Below are positions 24,601 through 31,812 of a stretch of DNA of 64,000 nt, piece after piece; positions within the stretch are counted from its first letter, which is position 1, and every line of letters begins with the position of its first letter. The stretch comes from Hwanghaeella sp965227365. Lineage in GTDB: Bacteria > Pseudomonadota > Alphaproteobacteria > UBA8366 > Aestuariispiraceae. The stretch is from contig NZ_OZ245754.1 of NCBI RefSeq assembly GCF_965227365.1, forward strand, positions 4,526,001 to 4,590,000, read 5' to 3'. Position numbers and translations under genes: made by a program. Below the pieces are notes generated by a model. That model was not told the origin of the DNA, ran no database searches, and saw only the letters and a list, made by a program, of their open reading frames with translations.

Positions 24601-25443
24601 ATGACAAGTTCGTTACGTCTTCCTGATTCTCTGCCAATCCTCGAAGCAGGTTGGGTCTGGCTCATCGGCGCCGGTCCGGGCGATCCCGGCCTGCTGACCG
24701 TGCATGCCCTGAACGGCCTCGCCCAAGCCGACACCGTGGTTTACGACGCCCTGGTCGACGACCGGATTCTGGCGCTGGCAGCGCCGTCGGCGGAAATGAT
24801 CCATGCCGGCAAACGCGGCGGCAAACCGTCGCCGAAACAGCGGGCGATCTCGAACCGGCTGGTGGATCTGGCGCGCGAAGGCCGCAAGGTCGTGCGCCTG
24901 AAGGGCGGCGACCCCTTCGTCTTCGGTCGCGGCGGCGAGGAAGCGCTGGATCTGGTCGATGCCGGCATCCCCTTCCGCGTCGTGCCCGGCGTGACCGCGG
25001 GAATCGGCGGCCTGGCCTATGCGGGCATCCCCGCGACCCATCGCGACACCAATTCCGCCGTCACCTTCGTGACCGGGCACGGCGTCACCGGCGAGGTGCC
25101 GGACGGCATCAACTGGCCGGCCCTGGCGCAGGGATCGCCGGTGCTGATCCTCTACATGGCGCTGAAGCATATGGGTGAAATCACCCGGCGCCTGATCGAG
25201 GGCGGCCGGTCGCCCGACGAACCGACGGCTTTGGTCTGCAGCGCGGCGACGGAACATCAGACCGTCGCCGTGACGACCCTGTCGCAAGCACCGGACGTCG
25301 CGAAAACGCTGGAACCGCCCGCCATTGTCGTCATCGGCGACGTGGTGCGCCTGCGCCCGGCATTGGATTGGCTGGGCGCGCTGACCGGCAAACGGCTGGA
25401 GGCCGACCCGCTCGGCAACCGGGCCGACCGGGAAGCCGTCTAG
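24601..25443 (+). CDS. cobA: uroporphyrinogen-III C-methyltransferase (SUMT)
   Basis: Double methylation of uroporphyrinogen III to precorrin-2, the entry to cobalamin and sirohaem. 280 aa with VWLIGAGPGDPGLLTVHAL, YDALVDDRILALA, KRGGKPSPKQRAIS, RLKGGDPFVFGRGGEEA, VVPGVTAGIGGLAYAGIPAT and the C-terminal VVIGDVVRLRPAL. It has no CysG-type dehydrogenase/ferrochelatase half, so precorrin-2 oxidation must be supplied elsewhere if CbiX acts on sirohydrochlorin. Starts at 24601 or 24589. Followed 11 bp later by cobB. Confidence 0.95.
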   Translation: MTSSLRLPDSLPILEAGWVWLIGAGPGDPGLLTVHALNGLAQADTVVYDALVDDRILALAAPSAEMIHAGKRGGKPSPKQRAISNRLVDLAREGRKVVRLKGGDPFVFGRGGEEALDLVDAGIPFRVVPGVTAGIGGLAYAGIPATHRDTNSAVTFVTGHGVTGEVPDGINWPALAQGSPVLILYMALKHMGEITRRLIEGGRSPDEPTALVCSAATEHQTVAVTTLSQAPDVAKTLEPPAIVVIGDVVRLRPALDWLGALTGKRLEADPLGNRADREAV

Positions 25444-25454
25444 CCCGTCCCATC

Positions 25455-26798
25455 GTGCCGAACGTTTCAGCAAACAGTCTGTCGCCGGGCGGTCTGGTCA
25501 TCGCCGCGCCGTCCAGCGGATCGGGCAAGACCCTGATCACCTTGGGCCTGCTGCGCGCCCTGACACGGCAAGGCGTCGACGCGCGCGGCATCAAGACCGG
25601 CCCCGACTATATCGACCCCGCCTTCCATCGCGCCGCCACCGGCAAGCCTTGTTACAACCTGGACCCCTGGGCGATGCAGCCGGACAGGCTCCGCGCCCTG
25701 GCGCGGACAGCCGGCAACGGCGCCGAAATCATCATCGCCGAGGGGGTCATGGGCCTGTTCGACGGGGCCGCCGACGGCACCGGATCGACCGCGGATCTGG
25801 CCGCCGCGCTGAACTGGCCGGTCGTGCTGGTGATGGATGTGATGGGCCAGTCCACGTCCGCCGCCGCGATCATCGAGGGTTTTCGCCGCTTTCGAGGCGA
25901 TGTGACCATAGCCGCCGTGATCCTGAACCGGACCGGCAGCGATCGCCATGCGCGCATGATCGCGGAAGCCGCCGCGACCCTCGATACACCGCCGAAAATC
26001 CTCGGCGCGATTCCGCGCGACGCGCTTGTTTCGGTACCGTCCCGCCATCTCGGCCTGGTTCAGGCGGGTGAGCACGACGATCTGGATGCCTTGTTGGACC
26101 GTGCGGCCGATCTGGTCGAGGCCCATCTGGATCTCACCGCCCTTCGCGCGCTCGCCAAGCCGGCCGGGGAAGGTACGAGCGGCCCGGGGGCCCCCGGTTT
26201 GCCGGTTCTGGGCCAGCATATCGCCGTGGCGAGGGATCGGGCCTTCGCCTTTTGCTACGACGCCGTTCCGGCGGCCTGGCGCGCCCAAGGCGCCGATGTT
26301 TCCTTTTTCTCGCCGCTGGAAGACCAGGCGCCGCCCGGCCGGGCGGACGCGGTCTATCTGCCGGGCGGATATCCGGAATTGCATGCGGGCCGGCTCGCCG
26401 GAAACAACACTTTCCTGACCGCCTTGCGGGCCTTCGCGGCGGCAGGAAAACCGATATTCGGCGAATGCGGCGGGTATATGGTGCTGGGCGACACACTGAT
26501 CGATGCGGAGGGGCAGGGCCACGCCATGGCCGGGCTGCTGCCGGTCACGACCTCCTTCGCCGCCCGGAAGCGGCATCTTGGCTATCGCCGTGCCGAGACC
26601 TTGACGGCATCGCCGCTGGGGCCGATGGGCATGCGTTTCGCCGCGCATGAATTCCACTATTCGACCGTGACCGCCGAAGGGCCGGGGGAGGCGCTTTTCG
26701 CGGCCACCGACGCACGCGGCGAAGACCTTGGCACCGCGGGCCTTGTGCGGGGATCGGTTGCCGGGTCCTTCCTGCACCTGATAGACCGGGCGCCATGA
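25455..26798 (+). CDS. cobB: cobyrinate a,c-diamide synthase
   Basis: ATP- and glutamine-dependent amidation of the a and c side chains of (cobalt-)cobyrinic acid; equals CbiA in the anaerobic route. The N-terminal P-loop domain reads LVIAAPSSGSGKTLITLGLL and GIKTGPDYIDPAFH, with MGLFDGAADGTGSTADLA. The C-terminal class I glutaminase domain has VYLPGGYPELHAGRLA and the catalytic Cys region PIFGECGGYMVLGD. The GTG at 25455 is the only start that keeps the P-loop and avoids deep overlap with cobA. 447 aa. The stop overlaps the next start by 4 bp. Confidence 0.94.
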   Translation: MPNVSANSLSPGGLVIAAPSSGSGKTLITLGLLRALTRQGVDARGIKTGPDYIDPAFHRAATGKPCYNLDPWAMQPDRLRALARTAGNGAEIIIAEGVMGLFDGAADGTGSTADLAAALNWPVVLVMDVMGQSTSAAAIIEGFRRFRGDVTIAAVILNRTGSDRHARMIAEAAATLDTPPKILGAIPRDALVSVPSRHLGLVQAGEHDDLDALLDRAADLVEAHLDLTALRALAKPAGEGTSGPGAPGLPVLGQHIAVARDRAFAFCYDAVPAAWRAQGADVSFFSPLEDQAPPGRADAVYLPGGYPELHAGRLAGNNTFLTALRAFAAAGKPIFGECGGYMVLGDTLIDAEGQGHAMAGLLPVTTSFAARKRHLGYRRAETLTASPLGPMGMRFAAHEFHYSTVTAEGPGEALFAATDARGEDLGTAGLVRGSVAGSFLHLIDRAP

Positions 26799-27349
26799 CG
26801 GACCGCGCACAGCCATTCTGGAAAACCAAGACCCTTGCCGAGATGAGCGGCACGGAGTGGGAAAGCCTGTGCGACGGCTGCGGCCAATGCTGCCTGCACA
26901 AGCTGGAGGACAGCGATACGGGGGCGATCGCGATCACTGATGTCGCCTGTGCCTTCCTGGACATAGAGAAATGCCGCTGCACGGATTATTCGAACCGGGC
27001 CGTGAACGTTCCGGACTGTGTCGCCCTGTCAGCCGCCAATGTGGCCAGCCTGCACTGGATGCCGGAAAGCTGCGCCTATCGCCTGTTGGCGGAGGGCAAG
27101 GACCTGGCCGAATGGCACCCGCTGGTCAGCGGCGATCCCGACAGCGTTCACCGGGCCGGTATCTCGGTCCGCGGCAAGGCGGTGTCGGAATTATCCGTCG
27201 GCGATCTTGAAGACCATGTCACCGGATGGCTGAATGCGAACCGGGCGACCTTGGAATGGCGCCAGAAGGAAGCACGCCGGAAAAGCGCCAGCGGAGCGGA
27301 CAAACCCCGCCGCGCGCGCAAACCGGATCAGAAGAGGAAACAACGATGA
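26795..27349 (+). CDS. YcgN/UPF0260 family cysteine-cluster protein
   Basis: 184-aa protein of the YkgJ-like Zn/Fe-chelating group: LCDGCGQCCLHKLED near residue 25, then VACAFLDIEKCRCTDYSNR and VPDCVALS. The conserved Cys set (CxxCxxCC plus later Cys) suggests a metal cluster, but no activity is established. The C-terminal tail is Lys/Arg-rich. Start overlaps the cobB stop and the stop overlaps the next gene, so it sits in one transcript with cobA-cobB. Confidence 0.9.
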   Translation: MTDRAQPFWKTKTLAEMSGTEWESLCDGCGQCCLHKLEDSDTGAIAITDVACAFLDIEKCRCTDYSNRAVNVPDCVALSAANVASLHWMPESCAYRLLAEGKDLAEWHPLVSGDPDSVHRAGISVRGKAVSELSVGDLEDHVTGWLNANRATLEWRQKEARRKSASGADKPRRARKPDQKRKQR

Positions 27350-28281
27350 CCGATACTTCTCCCGCCCGTTTTCGCGGCGTCCTCGTCCCGGCCTCCACGC
27401 CGTTCGCCGCCGACCTGTCGCCGGATGCCGGCCGTTTCAACGCATTCTGTTCCTGGCTGCTGGACGAAGGCGCGGATGGGCTGGCCATCTTCGGCACGAC
27501 CAGTGAAGCCAATTCCGTCGGCATGGCCGACCGGATGCGCCTGACCGAGGGTCTGGTCGAGAGCGGCGTCCCGGCCGCCAAGCTTCTGCCGGGAACAGGC
27601 ATGTGCGCCCTGGCCGACAGCGTCGCCATGACGAAACACGCGGTCGAACTCGGCTGCGGCGGTGTCTTGGTCCTGCCGCCCTTCTACTACAAGAACCCGA
27701 GCGACGACGGGTTGTACGCGAGCTTCGCGGAACTGATCGAGCGGGTCGGCGACAAGCGCCTTCAACTTTATCTGTATCATTTCCCGCAAATGGCGGGTGT
27801 CGGCATTCCGATGGGCGTGATCGAGCGTCTGGTGAAAGCCTATCCCGAGACCGTCGGGGGCCTGAAGGACAGTTCGGGCGACTGGTCGAACACGGAAGCC
27901 GTGATCAAGAACTTCCCCAGCCTGCACACTTTCCCCAGTTCCGAGTCGCGCGCGGTGGACGCGCTGAAGATAGGCGGGGCCGGCTGCATCAGCGCCAGCG
28001 CCAATATCAATGTCCGCGCCATCCGCGCCCTGATCGACGTATGGGACAAGCCGGAAGCGGACGCCCTGAACGAAAAGGTCTCCGCCGTGCGCGGCATCAT
28101 GGAAGGCTATCCGATCATCGCCGCGGTGAAGGCTGTTCTTGCCGAATTTGGCGGGGACGAGGAATGGAACCGGGTTTCTCCGCCGCTGGTTACACTGCCG
28201 GCGGAAAAGCGGGCCGCCCTGATCTCGGCCCTGAAGGCGGAAGGGTTTTCGCTTTCCATGCCGGTCTCGAAAGCCGCCTGA
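27346..28281 (+). CDS. dihydrodipicolinate synthase/N-acetylneuraminate lyase family aldolase
   Basis: 311-aa class I (Schiff-base) TIM-barrel lyase. Catalytic Lys in VGGLKDSSGDWS, Tyr in QLYLYHFPQM, and an oxyacid-binding FGTTSEANSVG where DapA has GTTGES. The Gly-to-Ser and following changes, with neighbours unrelated to lysine synthesis, argue for an aldolase of another 2-oxo acid rather than true DapA. Start at 27346 has AGAGGA 8 nt upstream and overlaps the preceding stop by 4 bp; an upstream extension has no family similarity. Confidence 0.88.
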   Translation: MTDTSPARFRGVLVPASTPFAADLSPDAGRFNAFCSWLLDEGADGLAIFGTTSEANSVGMADRMRLTEGLVESGVPAAKLLPGTGMCALADSVAMTKHAVELGCGGVLVLPPFYYKNPSDDGLYASFAELIERVGDKRLQLYLYHFPQMAGVGIPMGVIERLVKAYPETVGGLKDSSGDWSNTEAVIKNFPSLHTFPSSESRAVDALKIGGAGCISASANINVRAIRALIDVWDKPEADALNEKVSAVRGIMEGYPIIAAVKAVLAEFGGDEEWNRVSPPLVTLPAEKRAALISALKAEGFSLSMPVSKAA

Positions 28282-28347
28282 CGGTCCAAGGAAATTTGAC
28301 GAGGAATGCACTCGCCTTCGGTGGCTGAATCCGGCTAAGTCGGGTGC

Positions 28348-29100
28348 ATGAACCTCTTCCAATCCCTTGCCGGCCTGCATTCTGGTCGGGCCCGAACACC
28401 GCCGCCCGATCAAGATTTGGCGGTGCGGGACGGAGACTGCGTCATCCCGGTCGAGATCAGGCGGAATCCCAAGGCCCGGCGGATGACGTTGCGGCTGGAT
28501 TCGCACAATGATCGGGCGGTGCTGACCGTTCCCAAGACCATCGGCATACGCCGGATGCGGGCTTTCGTCGAAGAGCACCGGGATTGGCTGATCGAGACAT
28601 TCCGGGCCTTACCGCCGCGCATTCCCTTCCGCCACGGGGTCGACCTTCCGCTCCGTGACGGGACCGTAACGATTTTTCACGACCCGTCCCATCGCGGCAA
28701 ATGCCGGGTCGAAGGGCAGTTGCTCTTGGTCGGCGGCGACCTTCCGCACATCCAGCGCCGGGTCCGCGACCATCTGAAGTCGGAGGCCCGGCGAGAAATC
28801 GGCGAGCAGGTCGGTATTTTGGCCGAGCGCGCCGGATTGAAGGCGGGGCGGATCACCGTCCGCGACCAGGTCAGCCGATGGGGCAGCTGCGCCGCGAACG
28901 GCAACCTGTCCTTCAACTGGCGGCTGATCTGCGCCAAGCCGGACATCCTGACCTATGTTGTGGCGCATGAGGTCGCGCATCTGCGCCATATGAACCATTC
29001 CCCGGCCTTCTGGGCGCTGACGGAGGAACTGGCCCCGGGATCCCGTCGGGCGCGGGTCTGGCTGCGCGAAAACGGCGCCGCCCTGCACCGGATCGGGTAG
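28348..29100 (+). CDS. YgjP/UPF0758-type M48-like zinc metallopeptidase (DUF45)
   Basis: 250-aa soluble protein with the metal motif VAHEVAHLRHMNHSPAFW (HExxH plus downstream His), preceded by the family strand SRWGSCAANGNLSFNWRLI. These proteins are predicted metal-dependent hydrolases. The N-terminal half (VEIRRNPKARRMTLRLDSHN) is also typical. Substrate unknown. A 4-bp gap separates it from the MFS gene, so the two are likely co-transcribed. Confidence 0.9.
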   Translation: MNLFQSLAGLHSGRARTPPPDQDLAVRDGDCVIPVEIRRNPKARRMTLRLDSHNDRAVLTVPKTIGIRRMRAFVEEHRDWLIETFRALPPRIPFRHGVDLPLRDGTVTIFHDPSHRGKCRVEGQLLLVGGDLPHIQRRVRDHLKSEARREIGEQVGILAERAGLKAGRITVRDQVSRWGSCAANGNLSFNWRLICAKPDILTYVVAHEVAHLRHMNHSPAFWALTEELAPGSRRARVWLRENGAALHRIG

Positions 29101-29104
29101 GGGA

Positions 29105-30340
29105 ATGGGACCGCCCGTGAGCGCCAAGACATCCTCCCGACATTTGACCGGCAAATGGCTGCTCGCCCTGCTGACGACCCTCGTCACCTTGGGTCCGATG
29201 ACGATTTCCTTCTATGTGCCCTCCATGCCCTCGATCGCGGAAAGCCTGCAGGCGCCGATCGGGGCGGTCCAGGCGACGATGACGACCTATCTGATCGGCT
29301 TCGCCCTGGCGCAATTGATTTACGGGCCCCTGTCCGACCGGTTCGGGCGGCGCCCGATCCTGACCGCCGGTCTGCTGATCTATCTGGCGGCCAGCCTGCT
29401 CTGCACCTTCGCGGCGAGCATCGAGCAATTGCAGGCGATGCGGATGCTGCAGGGATTCGGTGCCTGCTGTGGGCCGATCCTGGGCCGCGCCATCGTCCGT
29501 GACCTGTTCGAGGGGCCGGCCATGGTCCGCGCCTTTTCGATCATCGGGGCGGCGGTCGCCGTCGGTCCCGCCGTCGCGCCGATGATGGGCGGCCTGGTGC
29601 AGGAAGCCTTCGGTTGGCAGGCGAACTTCATGGTCGTCGCGATCATCGGCGGCATCGTCCTGATGCTGGTGCTGATCTTCCTGGGCGAAAGCAACCTGAA
29701 CCTCAACCTGCACGCGGCCAAGCCGCGCGCGGTTTTGCGGAACTATTTCTCGCTGGTCACCAACCGGACTTTCATGGGCTATGTGCTGGTCAGCGCGCTG
29801 ATCTTTTCCGGCGTATTCGCCTATCACGTCAGTTCCGCCTTCCTGTTCATCGCGGAACTGGGCCTGCGTCCGTCGCAATTCGCCCTGATCGCCCTGGTGA
29901 CGGTTCCCGCTTATGTTTCAGGCAATTTCCTGAGCGGACGCCTCAGGATGCGGGGGATGAAAGGCCGCCAATTGATCGGCTGCGGGGTTACCTGCGCGCT
30001 GACCGGCGCCGCCCTGGTCGGCATCCTGGCCGACGAATTGTCGCTGGTCCGCGTGCTCGGGCCGATGCTGCTGTATTTCTTCGGTTTCGGCATGGTCCTG
30101 CCGCAGGGAATCGCGGGCGCCCTGCAGCCTTTTCCCAGGATCGCCGGCAGTGCATCCGCCAGCATGGGCTGCATCCAAATGGCCAGCGGCGCGGTTTCCA
30201 GTGTCGTGGCGGCCGGCCTGTATCACGGCGACGGCGCCCATGCGCTGGGCTGGGTCCTGCTGGCCGTGGCCATGGCGGCGGGGTTGATCTTTTTCACCAT
30301 GGTGCCGGTGGAAGCCGATCCGGACGAGCTGCATCACTGA
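29105..30340 (+). CDS. Bcr/CflA-type MFS multidrug transporter
   Basis: 411-aa inner-membrane protein with 12 predicted segments. DHA1-type motifs: FYVPSMPSIAESL after TM1, YGPLSDRFGRRPIL (motif A), MRMLQGFGACCGPILGRAIV (motif B region) and VGPAVAPMMGGLV (motif C). Expected proton-driven drug or metabolite export. A GTG at 29117 is an alternative start. After the stop, a GCCGTC/GACGGC hairpin near 30369-30393 is followed by A-rich, not T-rich, sequence. Confidence 0.92.
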   Translation: MGPPVSAKTSSRHLTGKWLLALLTTLVTLGPMTISFYVPSMPSIAESLQAPIGAVQATMTTYLIGFALAQLIYGPLSDRFGRRPILTAGLLIYLAASLLCTFAASIEQLQAMRMLQGFGACCGPILGRAIVRDLFEGPAMVRAFSIIGAAVAVGPAVAPMMGGLVQEAFGWQANFMVVAIIGGIVLMLVLIFLGESNLNLNLHAAKPRAVLRNYFSLVTNRTFMGYVLVSALIFSGVFAYHVSSAFLFIAELGLRPSQFALIALVTVPAYVSGNFLSGRLRMRGMKGRQLIGCGVTCALTGAALVGILADELSLVRVLGPMLLYFFGFGMVLPQGIAGALQPFPRIAGSASASMGCIQMASGAVSSVVAAGLYHGDGAHALGWVLLAVAMAAGLIFFTMVPVEADPDELHH

Positions 30341-30497
30341 TCCCGGGTACCGGATTTCCGCCAAAGCCGTCATTCGGATCTGAAGACGGCGAAAAAAGTT
30401 AACAAATTTTAATTAATTTCGCCCGACTGTGCGGCACGTCACAGACCCCCTTACCGCTCTCCCTTATCTTGGGTATCACAGAGGAAGGAGATTGGTC

Positions 30498-30662
30498 ATG
30501 CAAACGAGGGGTATGCAGGTCATGGACACTCAGGAACTGGGGGTCCTCGGTACAGTCCGAAATCTTCTCATTGGCGCCTTGGCGGGCGTTTTCACAGGGG
30601 TTCTGGCATTCTGCTCTGAAGCTGTTTTCGGATACGCGGATATTCTGGCGACCCTGTTCTAG
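30498..30662 (+). CDS. small single-span membrane protein
   Basis: 54-aa product starting MQTRGMQVMDTQELGVLG and followed by one strongly hydrophobic segment (NLLIGALAGVFTGVLAFCSE). Start at 30498 has AAGGAG 8 nt upstream. A longer frame to 30429 lacks a ribosome site. The protein is not recognised. It stands alone upstream of the structured noncoding stretch, with an AT-rich promoter region before it. Confidence 0.6.
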   Translation: MQTRGMQVMDTQELGVLGTVRNLLIGALAGVFTGVLAFCSEAVFGYADILATLF

Positions 30663-30684
30663 GACCGATCAACCACTCAGAAGC

Positions 30685-30937
30685 GGATCTGTTTGGAAGG
30701 TGTTGCACCGCTGAGACCGCCTTTCCGGAAACGGTGGGGACGGTCGTCTGCGGGGACGGGGGATCGCCTGCGAAACCTCGACGACACTTGGTTGCGTCTT
30801 GCCGATACCATGGGCTGGGGTGCCCGGTCGGCCGGACGCAGATATCGATCGCGGTTCCCTCCCCTAAGAAGGGAGGCACTGGACCCAAAGACGGAGAAGC
30901 CGTCTCAGCGGTGCAACACCATCCAAACAGACGATCC
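30685..30937 (+). ncRNA. structured element with a long closing stem; ncRNA or MITE-like repeat
   Basis: A 379-bp gene-free stretch. Arms 30690-30717 and 30902-30929 are 28-bp inverted repeats with one mismatch; pairing extends outwards (GGATC/GATCC after a 3-nt bulge) and inwards with G-U wobble. Inside, TGCGTC/GACGCA at 30793-30840 closes a three-part hairpin (GCCGA/TCGGC, GGGC/GCCC), CCTCCC/GGGAGG at 30858-30876 forms a second, and GTCGTC/GACGAC at 30743-30785 a third. Several extensions pair only as RNA of the plus strand (U-G). Open frames here are not convincing. I cannot tell a structured RNA from a transposon-derived dispersed repeat, and no known RNA family was recognised. Confidence 0.45.
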
Positions 30938-30952
30938 CGACGTAAAACCCTG

Positions 30953-30995
30953 ACAGACCTCCCCGAAGAGGCGGTTCCCCAGAACAGACCTCCCC
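30953..30995. repeat. 12-bp direct repeat in the same gene-free stretch
   Basis: ACAGACCTCCCC occurs at 30953-30964 and 30984-30995, with small hairpins between and after (GTTC/GAAC near 30974-30985, GACC/GGTC near 30987-31000). It links the long-stem element to the palindrome at 31002. Confidence 0.6.
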
Positions 30996-31001
30996 TGGTC
31001 G

Positions 31002-31039
31002 CTCCGTCCGGATAGGCTCCCCAGCCTAGACGGACGGAG
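31002..31039. terminator. 38-bp palindrome adjoining the cobM stop
   Basis: CTCCGTCCG / CGGACGGAG outer arms, TAGGCT / AGCCTA inner arms and a 4-nt loop, with a symmetric 2x2 internal loop that is GA/GA on the plus strand. It begins 3 bp beyond the cobM stop (31042), so it may end or protect the cobalamin operon message, although no T-tract follows in the minus direction. Confidence 0.5.
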
Positions 31040-31041
31040 AA

Positions 31042-31812
31042 CTAATTCGTAACCGGCGCCGCGTCGCGCAGGACATGGCTGTGGTCGGCGGCATAAAGGC
31101 GGCTGTCCTCGAAGTCCGACTGGTCCAGCACCCGGCCGACCAGGATCAGCGCAGTGCGGGTGATGCCCGATTTCTTCACCTTGTCCCGGATATCGGCAAG
31201 CGTGCCGCGGATGATTTCCTGATCCGGCCAGGTCACGCGATAAGCGACCACGACCGGACAGTCGGCGCCGTAGAGCGGCGTCAATTCCTTTACCACCTTG
31301 GCCAGATTGTTGACCGACAGATGGATCGCCAGGGTCGCGCCGCTTTTGCCCAATGTCGTCAGATCCTCGCCGTCCGGCATGGCCGAGGCCCGGACCGCGG
31401 TGCGGGTCAGGATCACCGACTGCGCGATGCCGGGCAGGGTGAATTCGGTCTTCAGTTCGGCCGCCGCGGCCGCGTAGGCCGAAACGCCGGGCGTGATATC
31501 GAAATCGATGCCCATCGCCTCGAGCCGCCGGATCTGTTCAGCGATCGCGCCGTAAAGCGACGGGTCGCCGGAATGGACGCGGGCGACGTCATGGCCCTGC
31601 TCATGGGCCGCGGCGATTTCCGCGATGATCTCATCCAGATGCATCGGCGCGGTATCGATGACGCGCGCGCCTTCCGGCACTTCCGCCACCACCGCTTCCG
31701 GCACCAGGGACCCGGCGTAGAGACAGACCGGACAGGATTGAATGAGCTTCAGGCCGCGGACCGTGATCAAGTCGGGCGCGCCGGGCCCGGCGCCGATGAA
31801 ATGAACGGTCAT
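31042..31812 (-). CDS. cobM: (cobalt-)precorrin-4 C11-methyltransferase
   Basis: SAM-dependent corrin methylation at C11 (CbiF/CobM). 256 aa with VHFIGAGPGAPDLITVRGL, CLYAGSLVPEAVVAEVP, RVHSGDPSLYGAIAEQI and FDITPGVSAYAAAAAEL, TLPGIAQSVILTRTAVR and a terminal VGRVLDQSDFEDSRLYA. Last gene of the cbiX-cobH-cobL-cobI-cbiG/cobJ-cobM run; its ATG overlaps the preceding stop by 4 bp. Confidence 0.95.
   Translation of the reverse strand: MTVHFIGAGPGAPDLITVRGLKLIQSCPVCLYAGSLVPEAVVAEVPEGARVIDTAPMHLDEIIAEIAAAHEQGHDVARVHSGDPSLYGAIAEQIRRLEAMGIDFDITPGVSAYAAAAAELKTEFTLPGIAQSVILTRTAVRASAMPDGEDLTTLGKSGATLAIHLSVNNLAKVVKELTPLYGADCPVVVAYRVTWPDQEIIRGTLADIRDKVKKSGITRTALILVGRVLDQSDFEDSRLYAADHSHVLRDAAPVTN

Noticed and set aside
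27346..28281. True dihydrodipicolinate synthase (dapA)
   Set aside because: The GTTGES-type motif is GTTSEANS and the neighbours have no lysine-synthesis genes; only the aldolase family is supported.
30690..30929. Intact insertion sequence bounded by the 28-bp inverted repeats
   Set aside because: Only about 184 bp lie between the arms, with no transposase and no clear flanking target duplication; at most a non-autonomous element.
30693..31015. 86- to 98-aa open frames in the structured stretch
   Set aside because: Both strands open only because of GC bias; ends mirror each other through the inverted repeat, so they are by-products of the repeat rather than genes.
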